The notes beneath the pieces were generated by a model. It searched no databases and was not told the DNA's origin. It saw only the letters and a list, made by a program, of their open reading frames with translations. A DNA stretch of 64,000 bases from positions 9,492,564 through 9,556,563 of the forward strand of contig OX465114.1 in assembly GCA_949987565.1 (NCBI GenBank), written 5' to 3'. Position numbers and translations under genes: made by a program. Below are positions 28,359-38,418 of this stretch, one piece after another (position 1 is the first letter of the stretch; every line of letters starts with the position of its first letter). The DNA is from Luidia sarsii. Lineage: Eukaryota; Echinodermata; Asteroidea; Paxillosida; Luidiidae.

Positions 28359-31329
28359 GTAAGCAAAATATGAAAACGATGCCATCCATTTCAGACTAAA
28401 ATACTAACTTGTTATTTCTGTAGTGGACCACCGAGTATCCCAAAACACAGTCGAAACTGGCCTTTGGTGAGAAAAGTCACCAAATCAGGAGTATAAAGTT
28501 CGACAGGACAGACCAGTCACACTACAGCAACCGATGACACTGATTTCACCACAGGGACAACGGGACAAGAGGTTATACAGTCTACGATACCCCCCCCCCC
28601 GCCTATGAAACCATTTGCAAAGAAGGTATACACCTCAAGTGGATAATATATGTACAACAGAGCGACAGCAACGACTGTGTCATGCGCGGTTATGCGCCAA
28701 CAAAAGAAAGGAAGAAAAGAAATAAACTTCCGGGTTGCTAACCCACCCACACAAAGAGAACTAAATAACTGGGACAAAAAAAAACCAAAGAAATAACTTG
28801 GTAAGATTCGTCTTAATTGAAACAAAAACCAAGCGAATCAACATTACACAGAAAACCCTGGCACAACTCAGACTCCTCGAAACGCCATCTGGGGAAATAA
28901 GTTCCCCACAGAAACATAAAGAAGGGGACCACAATCCTAATTGTGTCTCCTTATCACAACAAACAAACTTTGACTTGACAAATTAACTAAAATAAATAAA
29001 TAAAAATAAAACACAACAGTTGAATTTCTCAGACAGAGGACTTACGGTCAGCAACGGGGTCAGCACCATACACAACACAGAAAGCACACCGACTAGGTTA
29101 TGTGTACATCATATGGCTCATCTAGCCTACCGGAGCTGTTGTCTCTGTGAGGTGGAGGTCTGATCTGACCAAAAACGCGCGCTATTCAACATTTCCCGCC
29201 TCTTCCTGTCACACACACAATGCCCGCTCACCGGAGCATATCCTCACTAAACAATAGTGTCACACACTAATCTGGTCCACATCACTGAATCACTGACCAT
29301 GGCTCGTTTTATTATCTCAAAGCACTAGACTCACACAAGTCCTTCATGCATTTTGTATTGAGTCTGACAGACTGCAAGAACTTAACCATCGTTTTCTCGA
29401 ACAGCAAGGCAATGTCATGACTGGCAATATTGTTTTCCTATCGAACCAACTCTCTTCTCTCTTACTCTGTGTCTCTGTCTCTATTTCACTCTTTCTTTCT
29501 CTCTTATCTGTCTGTTTGTCTGTCACTCCCCCCTCTTTTCTGTCCCGCCTTTCTCTTTTCCCTTCCCCTCCCCACATCCTCTCTCCTCTCCTCCGCTTTC
29601 CAGGCGTGGCAAGCCTGGGCTATGTCCACCACCGTAGGCGGGCCATGCGTGCCTACACGGGTCCCAAGACCACCTTCCCGCCGTCGGCCAACTTCCCCGA
29701 CCTGAGCAAGCACAACAACATGTTGGCCTCGCACCTGACGCCCGACATCTACGCCGAGCTGTGCGACCGCCGGACGCCCAACGGGTTCACGCTGGACCAG
29801 GCCATCCAGACCGGGGTGGACAACCCGGGCCACCCGTTCATCAAGACGGTGGGCTGCGTGGCCGGCGACGAGGAGTCCTACGAGGTATATAGGGACAGAG
29901 GGATGAGGCCTTTTCACACTGTGAACGTCCGATCCGTGTCGAAATCTGCGCGGGTCCGACCCATGTCGAATTCTTTTAAATTTCAACACGGGTCAATTTA
30001 GGCCTTTTTACATTAGATGAATGTCCGATCCGTATCGAAATCTGCACGGGTCCGACCCGTGTCGATCAATACTTAAATTTTCAACACGGGTCACTTTCAG
30101 CTGGGCGGATTGGATTTGCAGTAATATCATTAGGCCTATAACTTGGGATATTTAGGCTATCCCTAAGTACATCAAGCAGATTGATTCAATCAGAACAATT
30201 ATTCAAATCCCAACATAAAACGTATTCATTGTTGCACTCATCAGTTATTATAAGTTTTTACTTTTAACACAAGCATTTCTACGTTGTTTCTTCTTTCTTT
30301 CTTTTCTATAGCGCTATATAAAAGTGGTTTATCATCACTATTATTACACTGATCATAGAACAGCGATATTTATCTACACTGAGACCAAGCTTTTGACCAG
30401 TCTCTATATAGGTGACTAGGACACTGTAAACTTCAAAAGTCACCGACAAATCACAACCTGTATTCATAAGGTTTTTACGTGACGGGGACGAAGCCTGCGT
30501 GCGTGATTCCGAGCCTGATCCAGAGATTTGTACGAATGGCCTTTGACTCTGCAATTCCTCGAAATAATTTTGTTTCACGGCGCCTGTATGCTATAGCTCA
30601 AAGAGCTCACTGGCTAATTACCCCCCTCCCCCTTCCCCTATACTCTTCTTAACACATGCATGCACCTGAAAGGTGTTCAAGTCGCTGCTCGACCCCGTCA
30701 TTGACGAGCGACACAACGGCTACGGGCCCGCCGACGTCCACCCGACCGACCTGGACGCGTCCAAGATCCGCGGAGGCAACTTCGACCCCAAGTACGTCCT
30801 GTCCACGCGCGTGCGCACCGGGCGCAGCATCCGGGGACTCAGCCTGCCTCCGGCCTGCTCCAGGGCCGAGCGACGCATGGTCGAGCAGGTACGGTGACGG
30901 TAGATTTCACATGAACACAGTACCAGTGCATCACTCAATATCGATGCATGATCTGGTAGTTTTGTTTTTCTCTTCAGCGCAACGAGCCCTTCGCGCGGTA
31001 GCGAGGGGGGGGGTCTTTTGATTCACTCTCGTGAACAAAAGATGAAGATGGGACAACTTTTGGAAATCAAATGACTTTGGACATTGTTCTTCGATGAAAT
31101 AAACGCATACAACAAACGATTCCCATTTGTTGGAAATCTTTTTTTTAAATGCAGACCAAGGGGGAAATTGTGTATACAAAGCACGGCATTTACATGCACA
31201 TGTACATATACAGGTAAAGGTATACAGATGCTTTAGGCATTTGGGTCACGGTGATTGTAATCTTCGTCCGCTGGCCCCCAAGTGGACACTCGTGGCATCA
31301 GAACGTTTTCTAGTCGCCCCAACACCCTA

Positions 31330-31360
<31 letters not shown>

Positions 31361-34300
31361 ACACACACTCCGTAGTCGGTTCTGGGAATGCACTCTTTTC
31401 GTCCTGACAGATTTGAGGTAATATCTATGAAATTCGGTTTCTTGGGGCTGAGGCCCGACCTCAGCCCAGCGGAAATGGGTTCAGAGTGCCGAAAAGGCCG
31501 GTGAGCAAGAGCGGGAAGGCCATGATCTCAGACACGGTCGTTACATGGCCTGTCCTTGAGAGGCATAATTATGGTTTCACCTGCATACCAAACTGTGTGA
31601 GGCCGCCCACCTCACCCGTTCGATGGGCCCCCACCTCGGGTATTCGTCTCCAAAGCCTGCCACCGCAGGGGTCAGAATCAGGTTTGAAAAATTGTTCACA
31701 AATACAATAGCACCTCACCACGTGCAAAAGGATACGAGGTCTTTGCCTATATGTCTCTATACATGTACAATAACATAGAGCTTTAGACTCATTCCCTATC
31801 CCATGTGTGGCCCATGGAATAGCACCATGCACAGCAAATTTTACAGTAATTTATACCAGGGATGATTTTTTTTTACAAAGCCTTATATACGATGCATCGT
31901 AACTCAACTCCACGACGGGTAACCCGTCGTGAGTTGTAATAGGCCGTATGGTTGTGCATCGCTCTTCGTCTTGCGATTGATTATGATTGTTACGATTGGT
32001 TTGGCGAAATCGACTGCGGGACTATCGGGAAAATTATTGGTAGCCGCCTCATAAGACCAGCAAATTATTCCAGGCGGGCAAACCCCGATTGAAGGTTTCA
32101 CATTTTTTGGAGCGCTTTCATTCTTTCACTCTTTTTTTTCTCGCCGGTGCGCACCCGTACCAGGTGGTGGTGGACGCCCTGGGCGGTCTGTCGGGCGACC
32201 TGAAGGGCAAGTACTTCCCGCTGAACGGCATGACGGACTCGGAGCAGCAGACGCTTATCGACGACCACTTCCTCTTCGACAAGCCCGTCTCTCCGCTGCT
32301 CACGTGCGCCGGCATGGCCCGCGACTGGCCCGACGCTCGGGGCATCTGGTGAGTCCCCACCCCCCCCCCTCCCTAAGGCCCTAACCCCTCCCACCAAATC
32401 CTAGTCTTGGGGCTGCAGAGTCGGCGTAAAGGTATGATTCTATACACCGCCGGCTTTCATTTCCTATCAAATCCTCCAAGCAACACATTTTCATTAATTC
32501 TACAGACTGATAGGTCGAGTTCGGGCGCGCGCGTTCTCGACTGTAATTCGTGAACAACCCTGCCGGAGAGGTAGTGTGTGATCCTCGGACTGTTGCGAGT
32601 GCAGCAGCGTTCTTGGGTCGCGTTCGTGTGGTTCGAGCGCAAGAACGAGGTTCGCGTGAAGAACAGACCACCAGAAAGTGTCCCTATAGTGTCCCAACCT
32701 ACTGCCCCTTCTCAGATCTTGCACCCCCCTTTTCTCCGTGTGATGGTGCAGGCACAACAACGACAAGACGTTCCTGGTCTGGGTGAACGAGGAGGACCAC
32801 ACCCGCCTCATCTCCATGGAGAAGGGCGGCAACATGAAGAGCGTCTTCGAGAGGTTTTGCCGGGGACTCAACGAGGTGAGCAGCAGGACACTCAGAGTGG
32901 GGTAGAGGAAACGAGACCACCATGCAGCCTCGAGGCTGTCAGAAAAAAACCAAATAACTCAAGTTCCGCCTCGGCAAATCCTGGCGTCACTGAAACTGGA
33001 CAATCGATGGGATGATGTAATCGTGAGATGAGGCTAAATGAAGCGCCCTCACCGTCGATGCAGCCACACGATGAATATCGTACCCATGCGCAATGTTATT
33101 ACTCAAAAGCTTCAGGCCCTGTTCAATATACATACAATGGAATTAACGAACATTGTATAGGATCCAATGTTACTCACATGACGAAGGATGATCTTGATGG
33201 TCTAATAATGCCAGACCAATCTGCAATATTTCTGCAGGCCATTATTTGTCCACTAAGATGACGTCTTTGCGTTATGTTTTGGCCGTCATGCATTTTCGGT
33301 CTACTGAAGATTGATCGTAAGTTAGGATGACCTCTGGGGTCGATCTCTTAGCCTGTGAGAATACCGAAAGCGATGACTGTTATTCCTTTCTTCCTTCATG
33401 CCCCCTCTCTCTCCTCCCTGCCCCGGTGCCGCCCTCCCTTCCTGTCTCCCTCGCTGCACCCCCCCCCTCCTTCCCCAATTCCCTCCCTCTCTCCATCCTT
33501 GGCTCCCTCCCTGTCACCCCACCCTCACTCAATACACGTCTCCCCGCTTGCCTGCCTGCTTCCCACCGCCATCCCTTCCACCTCCTGCACCTCCTTCTTC
33601 CCTCCCTAATCCTCCCCTCCCTGTCTGGCCCATCCCCATCCGCCGATTCCGTCTGCCTTCCTCCCTTACTCCTTGCCTCCCTCCCTGCCTGCCTGCCACC
33701 GCCACCCCTCGCTCAATACCCGTCTCTTCGCCTGTCTGCCCGCCTACGTCCCTCCCTCCCTGTCTGCCTTCTTACTCCTCCAACTCTTCCTCCTTCCCTC
33801 ATCCCCAACCCCTCCCTCCCCCCGGCCCGCCCGCCCGCAGGTGGAGGGTCTGATCAAGACCAAAGGGTGGGAGTACATGTGGAACGAGCACCTGGGCTAC
33901 GTGCTGACCTGCCCGTCCAACCTGGGCACGGGCATGCGCGCCGGGGTGCACGTCAAGCTGCCCAACCTCGCCAAGGTAACGCGGTCGAAAGGGAACGAGG
34001 CAATGGGTATCGATTAATTCGCCCGCCCGTGCATGTTTGATGTGAAATAACTGTGCAGCCTGTGTTCGCTTAACACAAAAGTGGACCTAGCTCGTCAACA
34101 CAAATCAGTTAAAGTTGCCAAGACAGATTGAGGAAAACAACAAATCATGATGATAGGTAAAATGTATGAATCCTCCTTCTCTTCCTCTCCATCATCATCC
34201 TCATCCTCCTAATCATCTCCATCATCATCCTCATCCTCCTAATCATCCCCATAACTACTAGCATCATCATCATCATCACCAATATCATCATCATTGCAAA

Positions 34301-35890
34301 TTGAATCTGACTTAAAGATTTTTTTTACAGTTTGTACCTTTAAATATACATTTTTAATTAATGCATCATATCCGCTGAGATTGTGGAAATTTCTTTCTTT
34401 GTTATTGAAGGCCATTATTCTTGTTTATTGATTTTTTTTTAGGAATTTCGGATTATGTAATGAGTTTGTTAATGAATATTATTAATATTTCATGTAACTT
34501 AGTCAAACTCTTTTATGTGCTTTTATTCTTGCATAAATAGAAGACTGCGTTTACTGCTCGTACTTACAATCTTACATTTGTTATTTTTTTTATAGGAAAT
34601 TGTCCTGTCAGGCACGTCATTTGGTATTCTTAAAAAAGCAAAATAGTAATCATCATGAATCAAAAAAAGACCGCTAGTTTAATGTGCCGGCGCTCTATCA
34701 CGTGAGTTATCCATCCCTGGGTAGCTCCATACGTTTTTTTGGTCAAACCAGAGGCCTGGGTTCAGATCAACGCTCAGCCCAAATGTTTCACATTTAAATA
34801 CATAAAATAGAACTTTCGTGGTAACTGCTGGGATTAAACTTAGGTCCAGGTTATTTGGAAAGCACGATAATGTATGCAACTTTATTATACTGCAAAGCTT
34901 ATAGGCCTATAATGGCATTTACTGCGTGTACGTGACAATTTTACAGGAGCCTCGCTTTGACACGATCCTGGAGCGACTGAGGCTGCAGAAGCGAGGCACC
35001 GGGGGCGTGGACACGGCCTCGGTGGGCGGCATATTCGACATCTCCAACCTGGACAGGCTGGGCCAGTCCGAGGTAAGGCCGCGTCCGAAATCAATCAGCT
35101 ACGGCTTGAAATGGCGCACGAGTCTATGGAAGTCGCCATCAAGCGGCCTCTGCAGCCAGTTCCCATAGGGTTGCGCGTTACTTGTAGCCGCAGCCTAAGT
35201 CTAGGACGACTGGGCTTAGCTGGCAACGACTGAATAACGCCGTTCCCTTTTTTTATGCGCACGCGCACTTGGCCAAGCGGTGCACGCCGCTGCGCGCGCT
35301 GCGCAGGGCGGCAGAAGACAGGCCGAACATTCCCGGATGTGCATGTACACAGCGTGCAAAGAAGTTACGTGGCAATAGCCGCGCCGGATAATTCACAACG
35401 AAGTACATGTACGTATTACTTTTACATATCCGAGGTCTTCGAAAGTACGGGAGAAATTGGACGAGGAGTGGGGGGGGGGGTTGTAAGAAACAGCCCTGTT
35501 ACTAAAACATGGTTTATAGCAAGAAATATTATGAAGATTTACGCCACCGAGTTGTCTGCATCATGCATGCAAATTGCAAAGATGTCACGTCATTTTTGTT
35601 AAGCATCGCGAATCGTGCAACTTACAAACATATTTTTCGAGAGCGTCAAACGACAGCACCGATTCAGTACACAGCCCATTTTGTGCTATACCTCCTGAGG
35701 CAAGTGGCGGGTATTTCGAATCCGGTCTTACCTTCCATTTTCCGAGTGTTGCACTCCGTCTTTTTTCGATCTTTTTCTCCGCCAGGTCCAACTCTGCCAG
35801 CGCGTCATTGACGGGATCGACACTCTGATCAAGATGGAGAAACAGCTCGAGAGGGGGCGCTCTATCGAGAGCCTCATCCCGCGCGCCTAA
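28286..35890 (+). CDS. CKMT1: Mitochondrial creatine kinase, complete, 8 coding exons
   Basis: Exons: 28286-28358, 29604-29884, 30673-30888, 32164-32348, 32752-32875, 33841-33975, 34947-35072, 35786-35890; 1245 nt, 414 aa. The enzyme moves phosphate between ATP and creatine in the mitochondrial intermembrane space. Residues 1 to about 40 form a basic, Ala-rich transit peptide without acidic residues ([20 protein letters not shown]). Then come [76 protein letters not shown] and [16 protein letters not shown]. Next are [18 protein letters not shown] and the active-site segment [10 protein letters not shown] with Cys317, then the loop [20 protein letters not shown]. These and the transit peptide match animal MtCK rather than arginine kinase or cytosolic CK. 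The gene symbol is by family; invertebrates usually have one MtCK. The C-terminus (SIESLIPRA) lacks the basic tail of vertebrate MtCK. Confidence 0.95.
29604..29884 (+). CDS. CKMT1: Creatine kinase exon 2: end of presequence and N-terminal domain
   Basis: The acceptor CCTCCGCTTTCCAG follows a 150-bp pyrimidine-rich stretch. It codes through [13 protein letters not shown]. The donor is GTATAT, phase 0. Confidence 0.95.
29907..30095 (+). repeat. 94-bp tandem duplication in creatine kinase intron 2
   Basis: Two copies starting GGCCTTTTCACACTGTGAAC and GGCCTTTTTACATTAGATGA share GTCCGATCCGTGTCGAAATC, GGGTCCGACCC and CAACACGGGTCA. The array begins 22 bp after the exon 2 donor. Confidence 0.75.
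30673..30888 (+). CDS. CKMT1: Creatine kinase exon 3
   Basis: It codes [20 protein letters not shown] and on to [19 protein letters not shown], with the STRVRTGRS phosphagen-binding strand. The donor is GTACGG. Confidence 0.95.
32164..32348 (+). CDS. CKMT1: Creatine kinase exon 4
   Basis: It codes [20 protein letters not shown] through ARGIW; the Trp codon is split as TG|G across the GTGAGT donor. Confidence 0.95.
32752..32875 (+). CDS. CKMT1: Creatine kinase exon 5
   Basis: It codes [20 protein letters not shown] and [20 protein letters not shown]. The acceptor is GGTGCAG and the donor is GTGAGC. Confidence 0.95.
33385..33840 (+). repeat. 450-bp pyrimidine tract ending at the exon 6 acceptor
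   Basis: TCCCTCCC/CTGCC-type low-complexity DNA runs into the acceptor CCGCCCGCAG of creatine kinase exon 6. It acts as an extreme polypyrimidine tract. Proline/serine-rich frames across it are artefacts. Confidence 0.85.
33841..33975 (+). CDS. CKMT1: Creatine kinase exon 6: catalytic cysteine
   Basis: It codes [20 protein letters not shown] then [20 protein letters not shown]. The reactive Cys of the CPSNLGT signature is residue 317. The donor is GTAACG. Confidence 0.96.
34947..35072 (+). CDS. CKMT1: Creatine kinase exon 7
   Basis: It codes [20 protein letters not shown] and [20 protein letters not shown], including the substrate-closing loop. The donor is GTAAGG. Confidence 0.96.
35786..35890 (+). 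CDS. CKMT1: Creatine kinase exon 8
   Basis: It codes [20 protein letters not shown] and [14 protein letters not shown], then TAA. The end is shorter and less basic than in vertebrate MtCK. Confidence 0.93.
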   Translation, partial: VQLCQRVIDGIDTLIKMEKQLERGRSIESLIPRA

Positions 35891-38190
35891 CTTCCGGCCA
35901 ATCAGAGGCCCGCGGCACCTGTCGTCTGCTCTCCCAACGGGGAACCCAAGGGACATTTTGGGCAATCTTAATTCCACCTAATATACTGCACAAAATAATA
36001 TAAATAAGATTTTATCAATAATATACATAAACATATGTCACGGGTGTAAAATATAATAGTATTCATGGTGGCATGGGGTTATATTATTTCTTTTCTGTTT
36101 ATTGAAAAATACTGAGAAACAATGAACATGTTATTTTCTAAATTTACGTTTACAAATATCCTAAGCATTGCAAGCCTTTTATAATCCCTTTTCGGGGTTT
36201 GATTCACTAGTTTGTATAACAACAACCATGTTCAGTGAAAACGGATGTCTTTTGTGAAATTTCCACAACACTTTGACTGACAAAGTCATAATGGGTCCAT
36301 TTTGCAAGAATATCTTCACAACCATACTTTGATCACATTATTTTGAAGACCTAGAAAGTAAACTAGAATGAAAAGTGGAAACTTCCCTTCTTTGTAACTT
36401 TCTTTTCTTGACTTCTAAAAAGCATTAGTGGCATTTAAATTATTTTGTCCTTTGTCTTTTTAAATAATTATGATATGCTCCTATACACAAAATGCACAAT
36501 AATACAGTCATGCTATAGGCGCTAACTAAAAGAAGGCACTCATTTGCTTATCCTTTATCAACAAATATTTATCCGCAAATTGAGGATTTTTGCACAAGTT
36601 TAAGGCAGGAATTAAAAAGATAATAAAAGCATTTTTTGAGAAGTTAGTCATTTATTGTAGGCCCTATCAGCTTTAGAACTTTTCAGACAAAACCCAAACA
36701 GTTTTAACATTACCATGAGCATCAATCTTTCTTTCTTTCTAGAAATGACTGACGAAAATGGAAAATATGGATCAGAAAATCTTTACTGACCAGAACAAAC
36801 TGAACGATCAACTGATCAGAACGAACTGAAAATAAATAAGACTTAAGGCTTTACATGGTGGGTGAAACAATAATTATAGGAGGGTTTGCAGCGACACTAT
36901 GTATAAGGTCTCTTTAGGAAGAGGTATGGTTCTGAAAAGAACCCGAGTGATAACTCGACGTTCCTGGCCGTCATCAGGAGAAATGGTGGCCAGAGCACAC
37001 TGGCCCGAACGTCAAGTTATCACTCAGGTTCACTTCACAAAAGAAGCCTCATATACATGGTGTCACCACAAACCCTCCTACATGGAACTGAAAATAGTAA
37101 TTATAAAATTGGAAGGCCTGATGATCTTCCAATCCCAGTAGGGTCTTCTGAGAAATATCCCGCTGGGATCACAACGTCAGTCCCTCTGAGATTTGCAAGA
37201 GCTAATTAAGATTGACCGAGACTATGAAATTCATTACAAACTATGTCTACTCTCAAAAGGAAGTTGATACTTATTCAGCTGCAACTAAGATTGGATCACG
37301 TAAACAGTGGAATTACAACAAGTTCATTACTACAAAGCAAAACTGTGCTGCACTGGAACAATATACTAAGAGCATTTGCCGCTTCTTATTCTCAATTTCC
37401 TCAGTTTGCAAATGACTGTTAACTAATTTCCACTTCTTGAAATACCTTTACACAAAAAAGACACAAAATTCTAAGAATAAATTAACAAGGAAATAGGTAG
37501 AGGGCCTCTCAATATATATCAAAACTTTGTGATCAGTGCCCAATGTAACCATTGCCGTATTCAATCCAAAACTACAAATTTGTCATTAAAAAAATATATA
37601 AAACGATATTCTGTTTGGAACCAGCCGAAATGGAGTTTCAACTTAAATGCCCCTACACAACATTGGTACGATCGAAAAACAGAAATGTTCACAGATTTAC
37701 ATGAAACTTATACAGTTTGAAGATGGTTATAGTAGAAACCTCGAACTGAAATTTTGTATTTTGGGAGAAAAGGATAAAAGAAATCGTTTACGTCTCACCG
37801 AGATCTAAACTATTTTTCGGAACAGTACGGCATTGAACGCTGCATTTTCGCGAAACAAATGAAGCGGTTTTCACGATTTTCTCGAGACTCGGTTGGCGGA
37901 TTGAGCTGAAATTTCCACAGGTGTGCTATTTCATTCATATGTTGGATCAGACAACGTATGGATGCTATTCTTTGACCTCGACCAATGTTGTGCAGGGGTT
38001 TTAAGCAAAGTACATGTACCCCAAATATTTGTGTCAAGGAGAATTGCCCTCCTAGACGTGTGCTTAAACACTGAGCATACAATGCTCTGTGCAAGCACTG
38101 AGCATAGTGTTTAATTAGTTACACGTCGAGTAGGGCAAAGTACATTCTCCTAAAGTGCCAAATCTCATTATATCTATGACATTCTATAGG
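35891..38190. other. Region between the convergent creatine kinase and NOX genes
   Basis: AT-rich DNA that should hold the creatine kinase 3' UTR, a full foldback family B element (36881-37080) and tail sequence of the hairpin family at 38025-38145. No gene is seen. Confidence 0.55.
36881..37080. mobile_element. Foldback family B element, complete
   Basis: The ends are AGGAGGGTTTGCAGCGACAC and, inverted, GTAGGAGGGTTTGTGGTGACAC (20-bp class arms). Inside, AAGAGGTATGGTTCTGAAAA with AACCCGAGTGATAACTCGAC pairs with GTCAAGTTATCACTCAGGTT. There is no coding capacity. Confidence 0.7.
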
Positions 38191-38196
38191 TTTATT
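38191..38196 (-). terminator. Candidate NOX polyadenylation signal
   Basis: AATAAA on the minus strand, about 100 nt after the NOX stop codon. Spacing and strand fit a short 3' UTR. Confidence 0.45.
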
Positions 38197-38294
38197 CAAA
38201 GTCAATCTAGTGCTGGCTAGCGTGGTGTCTCTCTGTGAAGACCTATTGGAGATTGGTTGGAAAGGCAACTTTGAGAAGGGGAGATGCAGCCCTC

Positions 38295-38418
38295 TCAGAA
38301 GTTCTCCTTGTTGTAGAAGAACTTGGCACCTCCGCTGATACTGGAGTGCTTGTTGGAGCACTTGTGCAGGACCTGCGACAGAACCTTAGGTCCGCAGAAG
38401 AAAACACCCACACTGGTC
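38295..38418 (-). CDS. NOX2: NOX exon 13: C-terminus
   Basis: It codes [20 protein letters not shown] and [13 protein letters not shown], then TGA. CGP contacts NADPH and the terminal Phe is conserved in NOX2. The acceptor is TTTTTCAG. Confidence 0.94.

Noticed and set aside
33327..34040. 237-codon Pro/Ser/Leu-rich protein running into creatine kinase exon 6
   Set aside because: It is a pyrimidine-tract frame continuing past the acceptor in a different frame from the kinase.
34690..34775. tRNA-like SINE copy in creatine kinase intron 6
   Set aside because: Pieces of the minus and plus SINE core are mixed (GAGTTATCCATCCCTGG and ACCAGAGGCCTGGGTTCAGA), too scrambled to call an element with boundaries.
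29604..35890. Arginine kinase or cytosolic creatine kinase
   Set aside because: The N-terminal presequence and [19 protein letters not shown] and [15 protein letters not shown] match mitochondrial creatine kinase.
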